Source: Heliocybe sulcata
Lineage: Eukaryota > Basidiomycota > Agaricomycetes > Gloeophyllales > Gloeophyllaceae
Assembly (NCBI GenBank): GCA_004369045.1
Contig: ML213510.1
Span: 1,236,828-1,298,936 of the forward strand
DNA length: 62,109 bases
Direction of reading: 5' to 3'
Shown one piece after another: positions 35,158 through 47,538 of the stretch (the first letter of the stretch is position 1; every line of letters starts with the position of its first letter). Position numbers and translations under genes: made by a program. The notes below the pieces were generated by a model. The model was not told where the DNA came from. It saw nothing but the letters and a program-made list of their open reading frames with translations, and ran no database searches.

Positions 35158-35740
35158 TTATGAGCGTTGCAGGCTGAAGTCTGTATTTGATACGTGTGTA
35201 AGCAGAGAACGCGCTGACCAATTCTGCGAGACATACCTTGTCTACAGCGCGCGGAAAGCCCGAGTCCAACCGTTGTCGTCATATTCTGGGTCCAGCTGCC
35301 CCAGAAGTCCACACCGAAGTTGAGCAAAGCGATTCTAAATCAAAAAGGATAGATTGTGAGCACGAAATATCTCCATTCGACTGAACGAGGCGTACCGTGC
35401 ATCCTCTACGTCTGCGTATCGCGTCTCTTTCAAGCCCTCAGACAATCGGCTCGGGACCCGGCCACCGAAATGCAGATCCTCATGCAAGAACTAAAGTCCA
35501 CGCAAATCTAAAGCCGTTGTCTCAGCTCCGTACAAGGCACAGTGACTCGAGAAACTAAGACGTACCTTGAACGTCGACTTCTCCATGCTGCAAGGCGCCC
35601 GCATGCATCCAAACGCCCCGATAACGCCAGAAAATCCAACCAGAGTCTTCAGAAAAGTCTATTCGGACAAATTCAGTTCGGAAATCGCAGAACGGTGAGA
35701 GTAAGACATACCGTAGCGCTCAGGCGTCCTCATCGCCTAT
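35158..35740 (-). pseudogene. Candidate spliced coding locus, possibly degraded
   Basis: Reading the minus strand, a series of splice-like sites (GTATGT, GTACGT, GTACGC, GTATGT donors; ATAG/TTTAG/TACAG acceptors) bounds short open segments. The best segment reads GLKETRYADVEDARIALLNF and GVDFWGSWTQNMTTTVGLGL, ending at TAA 35,158-35,160. Joined one way the frame is open except for a single TAG; with an alternative acceptor it is fully open but the 5' end is unclear. It could be a decayed gene or chance. No family is recognised. Confidence 0.3.
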
Positions 35741-38485
35741 CTCGAATCCGAAAGCTCGAAGCAGCCGCCGACACGTCACAGAGGGCCAACAGAGAGCCCA
35801 TGACGCACTACAGCACTTGAATGAAACACAATTGCTCGCCAGAGGACCGGAGACGGTGAGCGGTGGTAGGCGCTGGTCTGCTGCGTCGAAGTAAGCACGA
35901 CGAAAGCGGCGATCATGAAGGCGTCGCACTCACTGAACGGAGCCCACGTGCGCTACACAGCCACTCCCTCACTCGATCGCTATCGATCTCTCGCTCCTCC
36001 TCTTCGTCCTCGCCGACTTTTTGCTGGCTTACCGACGACTTTTGACGACGCTGACTATTCCTTACTGTTCAGACAGCTTGAACGGCTATAGGCGAGGCCG
36101 CTTGCCTTAAGTGAAGGGGCTCTGGCTCTCTCGACGCGGACTGGTATGCTCGTTGGCGGCTCGAGAACGTTGGCCTTCCGTTTGGACGACGCTGGGGAAC
36201 GGAGAATCACCGAGTGAGAAAGCAACCAGGTAAAAAAAGTTAAACATGTGCTTTACATGACTTCTGTGCATGTGCTGAAAGCCGTCCCACTAGGGCAGAT
36301 ATTACAAGTCCACCAACATTCTCCGCCGAGGATGGATGGCTGGAGGTAATCCACCTCGACAGGATGCGTGTGCGATGCATCGATGTGGGCCCGGGGGGTG
36401 ACAGGATGGAGGGAAAGATGGATTAGAGGAGGTGGGGGATGATTTGGGCATAAGGACGGGTAAGGACGGGTTGTTGGCAAGGTAAGTGCTTATATTTCAT
36501 GGGACGGGGAACTCAGGTGCTAGGGAAACGGCATCTCCGATGTTGCATAATGTATGTAAATGTCGACTTATACCGGCAAGGATTGACTTCTCCGGCTGCA
36601 TGTCTCCTTAGATGCCCCCACAGGAAGTCCGACAATTGAATTACGGGGACTGATTCAAGCCACCGGCAGAGGCGGGCACTGAATTTCTGTAATTCTACGC
36701 CACCCTCTGCCAGTGCCTTTACTCAGTCTCGAATATTTTTGTATGTTGTCTGGCCATTTCTGTTATGCTGCCTGCAAATTGTGACATTGAACAGTAAACT
36801 GGGGCTTGAATGTGAGTTTGTGAGTGCCAATGTGAGCTTCGGACTCAGACAAAGTGCCGTAAGACATTTATTAAGCTCTGAAACAAGTATTTTCACTAGT
36901 GCCGGTCTCCGTCCAATCAAAGTGCAATCACGGTGTCAGATTTATTTGACTGTCATCTCACATCAGCCACCCCGTAATTTATTGGGTCCAGTGGTCTCCG
37001 GGAGACCACAGTCTGGTCTAACTCGTCTAGATACACAATCTAATCTACAAGTACTCCTATTGCTGGTAGATCTGAATAAGAGGAATTTACTCACTTGTGG
37101 ACTATAGAAGACATCTGCTAAGGAATGGCTTGCATATGTTAGCAGTTGAAGCTTTAGATGATGATAGATATGCTGTACTTACTCATCTCCGGTATACAAT
37201 CTGCTTGATCCAGAACCTCGGTCGACAGGTCGCCTTTGTCAATGACATGCTGACTTCATGTTATACTGAACTCTGAAGCGAGGCACCCAGTAGTATACGA
37301 GAACCAGAACTGCGATCAGAAACCACGCAGCGCCACAGTCACTTGCTCGCGAGTCGCGGCGTAACGATCTTCGAACGAGTGGCGAGGAAGACCTAGAGAG
37401 TATTGCGGAGACAGGTTACTGCGCAGATACATCAAGAGTTATGTCGCAAAAAGAACTGGACCGGCACAAGCCAGGAGGCAACAGCAAGCGTCGAGTCTGG
37501 GTGAAGCTGAGAAACGAAGATGAGCGGCAAGAGCTTGAGATTCACTGATTGCGAAGCTGCTAGAGTCGGAGCGCAAATTGTGGCGTTGTCCATGACAGCG
37601 TCCGATCGTCCTCCTCTGTCCTTTCCTTTCGCCTGCTCCTGGACGTCGACTCTCACCACCACCTCCGTCTCTCCTTGACCTCGCAATATCTGCCTGCTTA
37701 CTGTGGCTTTGATACTGCTGGTTCTCAAGCTTCATTCGACGGTTGCACCTCGACTGCGGCGAGATACTCTGTGGCTGATTCTGAACGTCCTCTGCAGCAA
37801 AACCTGGAGTCTCCGCCTGCCGAATTACCCGATTCGACTGTCTGGATGTGTGCCGAAAGTCATGGGTGCTTGGATGCGAAGGAGGCATTGCAAGGGTCGG
37901 TGTTCGCAATCGGACTTGAGTTGGTGCAAGGGCTTGCGCAAGCAGGCGATATGGCTTGGTAACGGAGCAGAGACCAGTATGTAATACTTTTTGTGTCATG
38001 AACTTGAGGGAGGCATGTGGCTTCGGATTGCGCGGTGTCTTCTCAGGATCGTGGTTTGGATGTCAGCGAATATACGGAATTGTTCTCCTCTTTCCTCCGC
38101 CCCACGTCCTATACAAGTGTACGCTCGCGTCCCGATGTATCGGGATACTACATCCATCTGCTACGCTGTGCGTTCCAGATCCAAATCAGCCCGCACACTT
38201 GGTATATCCTGTCAATACTCCCTTCAACAATACTCTGTTTCTGGCGTGACAATGGATTTCTATGCTCTGTCGAACTACTCTACTGATGTACACACCAGCC
38301 GGGGACTCGAGAAGGCGCGAGTACCACCTCCTGCAGCCAGTGAGTATGGCATCACCGCCGGACCACTCTAAATCCTTCTGCTACCCATCATCCGCGTCGC
38401 CCTCATCGCCTACCGTTCATATCATCCGAGATCTATCCGTAAACGCTGATTGTGGGTACTGCCCGGAGAGTGGACGCTAACCCCG
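35741..38485. other. Gene-poor DNA
   Basis: The longest open stretch is on the minus strand at 37,439-37,999 (186 codons, Gln/Ser/Arg-rich), with no recognisable motif. Runs of CTCCTC and a purine-rich block (GGATGGAGGGAAAGATGG near 36,405) are present. No gene can be supported. Confidence 0.35.
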
Positions 38486-39886
38486 GTCCACCACGTCCTG
38501 TCGTGGACACTGTGACGAGACTGACGGGAGACTGGGTACGTGGTCCACAGATTCTGATGGCCAGGACAGGCGTCACTGCCTCCCCCAGATTTATGAGATT
38601 CAGATCACCGTGGAGAAGTTTGACTGCGCGCAGGTACGTCTTGATGGCGCTTCTCGCGTTCCCGAGAGCGATCATTGACGCGCGCTTCTACGGACATCTT
38701 CGACACGACTCCATCCAGATTCATGGTATGGCTGTTTTAACTGGATTAACCAAGCCTTTATCACTCGGAGTTCTGTAGAAACTCAATAGCCCGATGTTGC
38801 CCGTCAGCAAGGTGCCAATGCCAATGCCCTCAAGATTAGCCAACAGTCTATTGAGTGCTGCGGTAACCTGAAAGCAATGAAGCTGGAAGCAGTCTCCGTC
38901 TCGAGTTCCGTCCCGCAAACTTCTGGGGTGATGCTGCGGTGTTATGATGTGGTCAGGAAGTACGTACGAGAGGCAGTGCGACGAAGTTGAGTAAACGATC
39001 GAAGGCGAGCTTCGCCGCTGACAGGTTTCCGTTTTTGCACTGACCCACTCTTAGGTTTATCGGTTGCGAGACGCGAGTGAGAATGCCGTCCTTCCGCAGG
39101 CCGTACAGAATGCGTGTTGAATTTTCTCGTGGAACGGTCCGTGCAATCAGCATACGGGATTACTCACCGCTTACGAAGCACGATAGCCGTGCTTCTTCAG
39201 CGGTTAGTGGCTCGGAGACGTAACTTCGACTTGAACGTCTCTGTGTCTTGCGACGCAGTACGGTGCTTGGCACGATGATACATCCTTTCTCAGCATTGAG
39301 GGCAATATCCAGTGTTTGCAGTGTCCAATATCGCGCCATACGTTCTCCAGACAATCGGCCTCGACTACCTGCTGCGATGGAGCCAGAAGCCTACCCCGCG
39401 TGAGTCACGGATGATCGAGCTTCACAATATCCAACGGCTCTCTCGTAATTGACCGGCAGTGTTACTGCGCGTCCGAGGTTTGAAGTTGCAAGGTACGCGA
39501 GTCTGCTTCTCGCGACGCGATCGGATGCTAACAACGTCCGGTTTACTAGCTTCTCGTGACCGCCGCAGTTCTGCCGTAAGCTCCCCAACTCGTCGCTCGC
39601 AAACAACTTGTTTCTACGGTACTTTACAGGTATTGGTTACCACGGGAAGACGAGAGAAATAGAAGCGAATTACAGCGCAGTCAGCTATGTACACCAGAAG
39701 CTCGAGACGAACAGGTTGGCCATTCAGGCAAGGCAACAAGACGGCCAAATGAGAGTTATTGCCAGTACGTGATCATTTCCTCCGCCCGAATTCGCTTCTG
39801 ACCTGGAGCCGCAGTTTAGGCCGAGCTTCGCACCTGACCGAACAATGCCTACAGCACCCCAACGCTCCGTGCACCCTCATCGTTAA
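38486..39886 (+). CDS. Candidate intron-rich gene, 3' half best supported
   Basis: The 3' half can be modelled as five exons (39322-39399, 39460-39492, 39550-39629, 39676-39764, 39820-39886) with introns of 46-60 nt and consistent phases. It begins NIAPYVLQTIGLDYLLRW and ends FAPDRTMPTAPQRSVHPHR before TAA at 39,884. The 5' half has open segments with splice sites (38,589-38,633; 38,790-38,959; 39,055 onward), but joining them meets a TAA at 39,221. It may be two adjacent fragments or one pseudogene. No family is recognised; frames of this length can arise by chance. Confidence 0.33.
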
Positions 39887-40244
39887 CTGGAAGAAACTAA
39901 CGAAGGCGCAGTCTCCATGTTGCTGAGTTTGCGGGACGCGCAGGTCTTCTGGACCTGCGCAGTGTCGTAACTCCGACCCGATTTACGCAACGCGGCGAAC
40001 TTGTTCGGCGTGCAAGTGGGACGATTGTGGGATGGAAGATTGGGGCGCAGGGCTTCCGACGAACGTCTGCGGGTATAATACCTGTCCTCGCCTCTCGATC
40101 CATCATCCATCTCTTGTCGTCCCTCTCCTCCCTCTCCTCCCTTCCTTTCCTCCAGTCTCTTCTCCTTCACAGCCCTTGAGCACGTCGAGCATCTCCACAG
40201 CGACGAAGGTAAGGTCATCGTCAACGTCTAGAACGACGCTGACA

Positions 40245-40484
40245 ATGTCTGTCGAACTTATCTTGGCAGCAATCGCTACTACTGCGGTTCGGACCGGTAA
40301 GAAACATATTAATCGCTTTTCGTACTTGTCTCTAACGTTTGCCTACGATCAGGCTGGATCTCTTTGATACCCGTCTACCCGGCCTGCGTAGGATGCTTGC
40401 ATGGTAAGTCGTCTTCACGAGAAGACTTTGTTTCCCGAGCTGATAACACTTTCCATACAAACATCAGAGGTGCGATGTCTGTAG
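40245..40484 (+). CDS. Possible truncated gene start
   Basis: The ATG at 40,245 opens three short exons (40245-40296, 40353-40403, 40468-40484) with strong GTAAGA and GTAAGT donors and matching phases. They encode only 39 residues (MSVELILAAIATTAVRTGW, then a Cys/Pro segment) before TAG. The hydrophobic opening and clean introns look like the 5' end of a larger gene that has lost its rest. It may also be a real short protein. Confidence 0.3.
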
Positions 40485-40667
40485 CTTGTAGCTTGTACAT
40501 ACTCTAATTAGAGCCAGTCTACTCTGCGCTCGCGCAGGGTAATTTACGATTCCGTAAGTGTACGCTCACGTCGTTGTCATTCCTCTCTTGTTTTGTCGCT
40601 GACTCGTTGTTCGACAGATGCAGATATTCAACAAAGTATATTTGTATGGTAGATACATCAGGTAGTA

Positions 40668-42024
40668 CTAGAGTACACGAAAGGGGCACAGGACGGATGG
40701 GAGGTCCCTCCAGTCCCCTGGGTCACGATCGAGACCCGGAAAAGAAGTAGGTATGGCAATGGCGACGGCGGGAGACGTCTGCCTCTGAGCAGAGAGAACG
40801 GCGCGACGGTACGTCGGCCACGCGTTCTGGTCGACGTGCGTAGAGTACGCTGCAGTCGCCGTAGCTGTAGCCGTTGTCGGAGACGACGGCGTGACACTAC
40901 GCACGGGAGCGCTGTCATCCTCGACAGGTGTTGACGCCGCAGTCGTCGGGCGGAGAGGGTTGCGAGAGTGGAGTACTGCCCGAGTAGACACCACGGTCGG
41001 ATGGCTGCCAGTAGCGGCAGCCATCCCATCAAGTTGACTCCCTCGCGCAGCTCGAGACGATAATCTAATTGTGGTTGCGGCTGGCCGGAAGTCGGGACGC
41101 GGTCGCCGGAGAGCTGCGGCACGGCAGAGGTGTCGGTACGGTCCTGACCGAGAGCGATAGCGCGGTGCAAGTGCCAAAGGCACCTGCAGGCTTCCGAGGC
41201 GAAGCGACGGCGAGAGGATGTTGGGGAGCGGGATGCAGGACGAGGAATGAGGCCGTAGCGGCGGGTTTCGCGAGGATGGGAGCTGCGCGAGCTGGAGGCA
41301 GGGAGATCGAGACGAGGCCGGCGGAGAGAGTCCAGCACGCCTTTGCGAGGACGGGTACGGTTGCGTATACCAAGCCAGATGGAAAAGTAGATAGATAACT
41401 TACCAGCAATACAGCTCTGTCCTTTCAACCTCGAAGCACCCATTGACACCAAGCCTATCCATCCAGCCTCGAAGTCTCGCGGTTGGGCACGTTCTCGTTT
41501 GCCTATGTTCGGGTAGGCTATGGGTACGTCTCGAGCAGGAAGCGAGCAACTAGATAATGTAGAAGTCTCAAGTCATTGTTACAGATGGCGTGATGGATAT
41601 AAAAGCCACCGACTTACCGACAGCGCGGGTGAGCGTATTCCGGTCCCCTCGCGGTTTGAAGTGCAATTTTCGAGACGCCCGAACTGGGCGTCGGCCTTGA
41701 AGTGGTGGGCGCAGGCGTAGGTCGAGTGCAGTGATAGTACCAGGTATGGAGGGCTTACCTGTGCGCAGCAGCTCTCCTCTACCTCGTGGCCTCTCCAGCT
41801 GTTCAGACAGCCTTCTAGTCTGTGCTCCGCAGTCCAGCCCTTCCCTGTCATCGCTTGCAAAGTCGAAGCGCCTGTTCCCGCAATACCCACGTTCGCGCCA
41901 AATCTACTTGCTGACTGTCGACGGAACGAGTATCTAAGAGTCAAATTATTAGTATCTGCACCGAGACACTCCTCGAGAGGGCGTCGAAGAGGCGAAAGTA
42001 AGCGACTTACCGAAGTCGAAACAT
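40668..42024 (-). CDS. Candidate spliced gene of unknown function
   Basis: Three 5' exons join cleanly on the minus strand: 42024-42011, 41933-41759 and 41695-41618. The introns have GTAAGT/GTAAGC donors and the phases fit, giving 89 codons from MFRLRYSFRRQSASRFG to GTGIRSPALS. A fourth donor (GTAAGT, near 41,402) follows a segment YPNIGKRERAQPRDFE. The 3' part is probably the frame ending at 40,668-40,670, which is Ser/Thr/Ala-rich and ends WRDLPSVLCPFRVL. The join between exon 3 and this part is not solved. Four good donors in a row on one strand is the main evidence. Confidence 0.38.
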
Positions 42025-42449
42025 CGTCTACGCTCTGTTACATTCCGAACGGATTTCCGCATGTATAATCAAGGCTCTGTATCAGTGGTCTTCAAAGGTA
42101 TTTATCCAGCGCTAGAAAGTAGCACTTTTGAGGCGAATTGTAATGGTAGACGGCGGGCGGTGGTTGGTCCAGGTAGACATGTCTTGCGCGTCGTTGCAAG
42201 AGCCTAGCGGTCGAAAGAGTGAACGCCCAGCAAACAGGATTGGCTCAGATTTGCTGCAGGTCGGACAGAGAAAGCCAACCCGAGCGTAGTGCAGCAGAGA
42301 CGAAGCAGGACGCGAACGGTGGTGGTAGCAGAGCAAGTCAACTCGCCTTGTGGCGCACAAGTCCGCGTTCACTTCTGCAGTCGAACTCATATCTCTTCAG
42401 ACTGGATGCGAAGGGCGCGACAGAGGACCCCCACCTGAGTACGACATAT
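42025..42449. other. Gene-free stretch
   Basis: No gene was recognised between the candidate gene start and the second duplication copy. Confidence 0.4.
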
Positions 42450-44420
42450 ACTGTTAAATTGCATAACCAAGGCTAAAGACATAACGAGCTGTATATAATT
42501 ATGTAGTAGAGAGCGTGATTAGTACGATAGGGAACATAAGGAAGGGTAGTAGCTATAATGGACAGTATGTATAGAAGGAGCGTCCGTTGATACAGGATGA
42601 GACAGTGAATTAGGGAGTGGCAGCGGGGTTCGGATACCAGAGAGCGAGCGGTACGTGTGTTTTACAAACAACAAGATGCGAATGCAGAATTTTGAGCTCA
42701 GAGGGAGATGCAATGCAATGAGAGGTGATGTGTGAATTAGGCGGATCTGACGAGGAAGTGGACCGGCCACCGCACTCTGAGCAGGGACCTCACGGGCTCC
42801 CGACCTCGACGAAGCTCCGCCATTTGGTGACCTCGTCGTCCGCAAAGTCGATAAAGTCCGCGAACGGTGGGAACCACGACTCGAGCGTGCCGCTCCTGCT
42901 CCGTGGGGTTTTTGAAGGCAGACTGGGCGCGTCAGGAACGGTGATGTTGAGCAGAAGCGTGTTGGCGCGCGAGCGGATCTTGGGCGCTTGGGCCCGAGAG
43001 TGGGACCGCAGCCGGCCGGAGCACCTGGGCGAGGCGGGGATGACGACGTCCTCGTCCTCCAGGAGCATCGCCTCGTGGAGGTGGATCGAGTCGCGCTGAC
43101 TCGGCGCCTTCTCCTGCACAAAGTCCGCGATCTCGTCGTCGGCCTCGGCGTCGTCCTCGTCGTCGGACAGGGACATGAAGTTCGTCTTGGTGCGCGAGAT
43201 GCGGTGCGGGTTGCACGCGCGGCCTTCGAGGCAGGCGAGCGCGTTCGAGCGGTTCGCGCGGCGCTGGTGCGAGGTGACCGAGGCGCCTCTGGTCAGGGAC
43301 GACGAGGCGATGCTTTCCCGCTTCGTCGTGCTCGCGCTGGCGCTGTCCTGTGTCCGCGAGCGCCGCGGGGTCGGGAAGGAGGGCAAGAAGGACGTGCGTG
43401 GGCTCAGAAGGAAGGAGGCGGAGCTGGGCGACAGGATGGACGGCGCCGAGTGCGAGTGCGAGTGGGAGGAGACAGACGGGGAGGCGGGGGCGGGTGGAGC
43501 AGGAGGACGGGTCGAGGGGAGGTTCAAGGGGCGAAGGTGTCGTCTGCTCGGGACAGGAGGGAGCAGGGACGATGGAGCGGGCTTGGGCGAGGGCAGACGG
43601 TCGCGTGAGCGCCGGCGAGAGGGCGTGGTGGGAGAAGGCATCGGTGAGGCGTCGGTATCTGCGAACAGCCTGCATGGGCGTCAGCAAGATATACGAGGGG
43701 ATGGCGGTGAATACGCACAGCGTAGCAGACAACACGTCTGTGACGTCTGGGGATGGCGTCCGCGCGAAGTCTCTGTTAAGCGCACAGCTTTAGCTAGTTT
43801 TCGGAGACATGAAACAGAGACCTACTCGACATCAGGCAAAGTCACCGTCAGGAAGGATCTGCCCTGCGTCGTCGAGGGTTTTCGGTGCAGACTCGAGCTC
43901 GACTCGGCGAGGTCGAGATAGAGGAAGGAGCTGAATTCATCCTTCGTCTCTCTAGGAGACTGCAAGCCAAAGTAAAATGCAGACTGCTCATCGGCCTCTG
44001 GACATGAAATGGTGCGGAACGATGCATAGTTGCTTTTGCGCAGAAAATCCGCAGATGTAACATAGTCGGAATCATGGAATGTCGAGGTGGCGCGGTCATC
44101 GAGCGACGCAGGGTACGTCGGGAATTCCATTCGTGGTTCCGTCGTAATCGCCTCTGTCGTCTAGAGCGTGATCGTCTCTGTCGTCGGGAGCGTCGTCGAA
44201 CAGTAGCAGGCAGCTTGAGCACCGCACCAGGCAGGGAAAAGGATAACTTATATGTAAAGGGGGGCTGCCTGACAGTGGCGGGAAGAAATCGAAGCCCGTC
44301 CCCGCCGTGGTTCGAACCCCTGGTTACCGTCGCCGCCCTTCCTGATTGGTCGCCGTGGCGCTGCAAGTTTACAACAGTCTCTGCGACGACCACCGCAATA
44401 ACTTGGAGTACAATGACCTC
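42450..44420. repeat. Segmental duplication, copy 2
   Basis: This is the direct repeat of 29,871-31,860. The core 42,950-44,263 appears identical to 30,403-31,716, and the sequence outside it is diverged. A short insertion distinguishes the promoter-side edge of this copy (44,264-44,300). Confidence 0.85.
42790..44130 (-). CDS. Ser/Arg-rich protein of unknown function, copy 2
   Basis: Two exons (44130-43826 and 43669-42790) give 394 residues. The product is identical to copy 1 except in the last ~55 residues, where NITVPDAPSLPSKTPRS replaces SITVPDAATSPSKKPRS and EVTKW replaces EASKW. The change-over is abrupt at 42,950, the edge of the identical tract. Both copies remain open, which suggests both are or recently were functional. 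The upstream sequence differs beyond 44,263, so expression could differ between the copies. Confidence 0.62.
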
Positions 44421-45951
44421 CTGTTTTGTGCCCATGTTTTTCTTTCAAGCTGCATCTCACTCTAGCGAAAGACCTGTGTAAACCTGCTCTCACGTACGAG
44501 CCGAAGAAAACATGAGGCGCTATGCCGGGTCTAAATTGAAATTTTCCCACTACTAGAGGCCGCCACGATCAAGTATGCAATTCTTATCGACCCATCTTAG
44601 CATGTGCAGTTCGGTACATACGGGTAATACGGGCTATATTCCCCTTGCCTGATGGACCTGGAGCCTTGGCAGTATGGTCGACTACGGTGGCTTGGAAACT
44701 CCGTGCACAGGACTACTGCGCGCTTTCCATCGGCAACTCGAGTGCCTACTCCCAGGCGAGGTATCTACGACATCCCGACTAAAGCTAGCGTCCGGTTGAC
44801 CGGTTTAATTAAGCTAGTCCGGTTGCGCCACAAATGCGCTCTCAGCGATGGTGATATACGTCGCCGATATACTGGCCTTTTGCTCGGAGAGTGCTTGTCA
44901 GGTCGTACGACACACATCCTCGGGAAATCAGTTTACGTTATTACCGGTAAGCTCAGAGACTAATGATTCAGCATAAACTTACCGATGCGTGGACAGCTAC
45001 GAGAAAATCATACTATCTAGGCGCACTGCGCCCGCTTCCTGACTTCGTCTTATTCACTGTGTTTACCCAGGCACTAGACCCTTGTACGTGCCGAATGTAG
45101 TCAGCGACACTGCATTCCGTAGGTTTCCATATTCGCAAGCAAGCGAACATGCCTCCCACATCTCCTTGATCATGATCGTGCAATGTAATGAGCTCCGTAA
45201 ACCTTCACTGATGGAACTATCTGATTGAAGTCTTTGAAGGAACGAGACTACGTTGTATACCTGCCGTTTTCACCACTGCGGGGATCTCGTCATTCAGCTC
45301 CGGGATTCACTGACGGTAACCGCTCGATCTTCCCAAAAACAAACGTTCGTTCGCATTGACCTTTCTCGACACCATTCCCAAATGCTGCAGTGTATAGTGG
45401 AAGCGCAGCTGTAGGTCGCAGTCAATTGCTCGAAACCCGAAGATGGTTCTCCGTCAAACCTTCCAAATCTCATGGTCAGCATACAAGGTGGGATCACTAC
45501 CATACCTAGAAGACTGCAGATGGGATCGCCTGTGTTTCAGTCTGAAAATGTAGGGAGGTGCGGGGAAGACATCGATGTGTTTGATGTTTGGGGCAGATCC
45601 TTACGCCTTCACGCGCAAGTGGACATGGCCAGCACACAGGCGTCCTTGACAAGACATTGTACGCCACCCCCTTTCACCTTCATATCCACAATCGTCATAA
45701 CTTCAATATTAATGTGTCGGTCAATGTCATAGCCTCGAGATGCTCCCGTTGCTTTCACGACAGGATCCATACTATGTGCGTCATGTCACGCTGCACGTGA
45801 TCGTCAGTGTGACGCCGATCCTGATCAGACACTAATGCGGCATGCCGATCATGTTTCAGCCTTTCTAAACTTCTTGTGGTCGTTACGGCGTCTTCACCCA
45901 GGCTCAAGACAATAGGCCGGGATACCCCGGCGCCGACGAGTAGCAGACTCC
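44421..45951. other. Gene-poor DNA
   Basis: Only short frames without recognisable motifs. No repeat or RNA gene was recognised. Confidence 0.35.
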
Positions 45952-46251
45952 GTGCTCATCGGGGATGTAGACGAGCGCTGTGAATTTGAACGTTCCTCGT
46001 TCAAATTCATGGTCTTGATGAAACCTGATGCAGATGGGCGGCGCATCCTGTCATTCGGCCATCTCGACATGCCGCCGGATGCAGTCAACATCGCCGCGCT
46101 TCGTGGTGATCTGTACGTACGTGCTTGGTACAATTTCCGTTGTGCCTTTCACCGGCCTTTTGTTGTCCTTGTTCAGGATCATCGCGCGGGGAAGTTCGAT
46201 TCATCACCAAGTACTCTTCCGTTGTGATGTGGGTCAGCGCTCAGCTTCCAT
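45952..46251 (+). CDS. Possible coding fragment
   Basis: An open segment reads VLMKPDADGRRILSFGHLDM and is followed by a GTACGT donor at about 46,113. An intron of roughly 60 nt ends at TTGTTCAG. The frame stays open to an AGGTGT junction near 46,251. Neither a start nor an end can be fixed, so this is at best a fragment of a gene. Confidence 0.22.
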
Positions 46252-47071
46252 TAGGTGTTAGCTGATCCGCGCTGCTCGACGAATCGTAACAGTACTCTTA
46301 TGTATGGTCTGAGAACTCGTGCCTTGTATTGGTCTTGAAGAGCACAATCAACGACCGTAGCTCAGTATTTCGCTTCTCGAGCATCATCTGATCCCCCCCG
46401 TCGGTATCCATCAGCTGTCTCGACTATCCCTCCGAATACCGCCACAATGGCGCCCATCGAGCCTGTCTCCCTTGACAGACGTTGCGGTGAACGTGCGCCG
46501 GTGTCGATGACGCTGGTTCATGTTTGCCACTGGGAATCCAGGCATAGTCCTATTGGATGTCGGCATACTGGCCTTCTTGCCTTTGAGGGCGCTCACACCA
46601 CTCCAGGCTTCCTGGTGGACATCCAGAATTTACTCTCGTGTCCTCCGCTGGATTACGGGCTTCAACGCCTTTAGCTTGTCGTCTCATGTGAAGTAATCGA
46701 TTGCATGGACACGCCACATGTGCATGGAGGCCGCTACTTTGTAGCTTAGGCTGTGCCGCTTACTTCGCAACCTTCTAGGACCAGTGTTGGTCGGCAGTGG
46801 ACGACTTTCGGGCGCTTCTCTGACCTTCGTGAGTCTGGCTAACTCACCCTTGTAGTCGCTGACATCGTGGCGACCGTGATTGAGTTGTCGCAGAGGTCGC
46901 GACTTGCTCTTTGGTGGCGTTGCGGACAGACTGCAGGATGCTGGCGAGGAGTGGCTCGAGGTAGGGTATCTTTCGTGATTACCGCGCATCCTTTGGATAT
47001 GTTCAGATAGTTACTAGACATAAGCTCGTGCAGGCCGATTGGCATAATTCCACAATCTAATCAACGACAGC
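46252..47071. other. Gene-poor DNA
   Basis: No supported gene. This is the 3' flank of the small four-exon gene on the minus strand. Confidence 0.35.
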
Positions 47072-47538
47072 TCACTCTCCACGAGATCCCTTTCCAGGCA
47101 TATCCTCGTCGAAAACCATACCGCCACTAAATGCAAATGGTCGGACGTCTTTAACGGCCACCTCGTGGAAACATCCGTTCCAGTCCCGGACTACGTGGGC
47201 TAGGAGTTTTGGTACCTAGATCGTGGTTATCAAGTATGCAAGCGCAGGATGCAGGAACCATGCTCACCTCCCCGGAACTTGGATCTATGACTGGTTCGTG
47301 GTATTTCACCAACATATTTTCCTTCCCCCTGACTGTTGCTAATACCCACTCTCCCTCCTGTAGTTGGCAACTCAGTATGGGACGGTTGCACAAACATCTG
47401 TGTCTGTAATTGGTGCTTACCATGAAGTATATCCTCGGCATATTGGGTGATGGTTCCACTCAGATGATATATGTCCTTCCCGGTGATGATAGGTTCTCCG
47501 CCGCTCGCCTCACCTCCTTTTATACCTGCCCGAGACAT
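47072..47538 (-). CDS. Small four-exon protein of unknown function
   Basis: The model has four exons on the minus strand: 47538-47514, 47458-47421, 47357-47268 and 47215-47072. The introns are 52-63 nt and all phases fit, giving 297 nt and 98 residues. The core reads GEWVLATVRGKENMLVKYHE, then PVIDPSSGE, LLAHVVRDWNGCFHEVAVKD and VRPFAFSGGMVFDEDMPGKG. This looks like a compact beta-rich domain, but I do not recognise the family. The start at ATG 47,536-47,538 is the simplest choice. An open frame on the same strand at 47,579-48,037 could supply further 5' exons. Confidence 0.55.

Noticed and set aside
40658-41452. 264-codon Arg/Leu-rich minus-strand frame
   Set aside because: Composition is unlike normal protein and it runs through a probable donor site; the Ser/Thr/Ala-rich alternative frame seems more likely for the same locus.
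44300-44335. Pol III B-box-like GGTTCGAACCC upstream of duplication copy 2
   Set aside because: No matching A-box, acceptor stem or tRNA fold could be drawn, and copy 1 lacks one base of it; probably chance.
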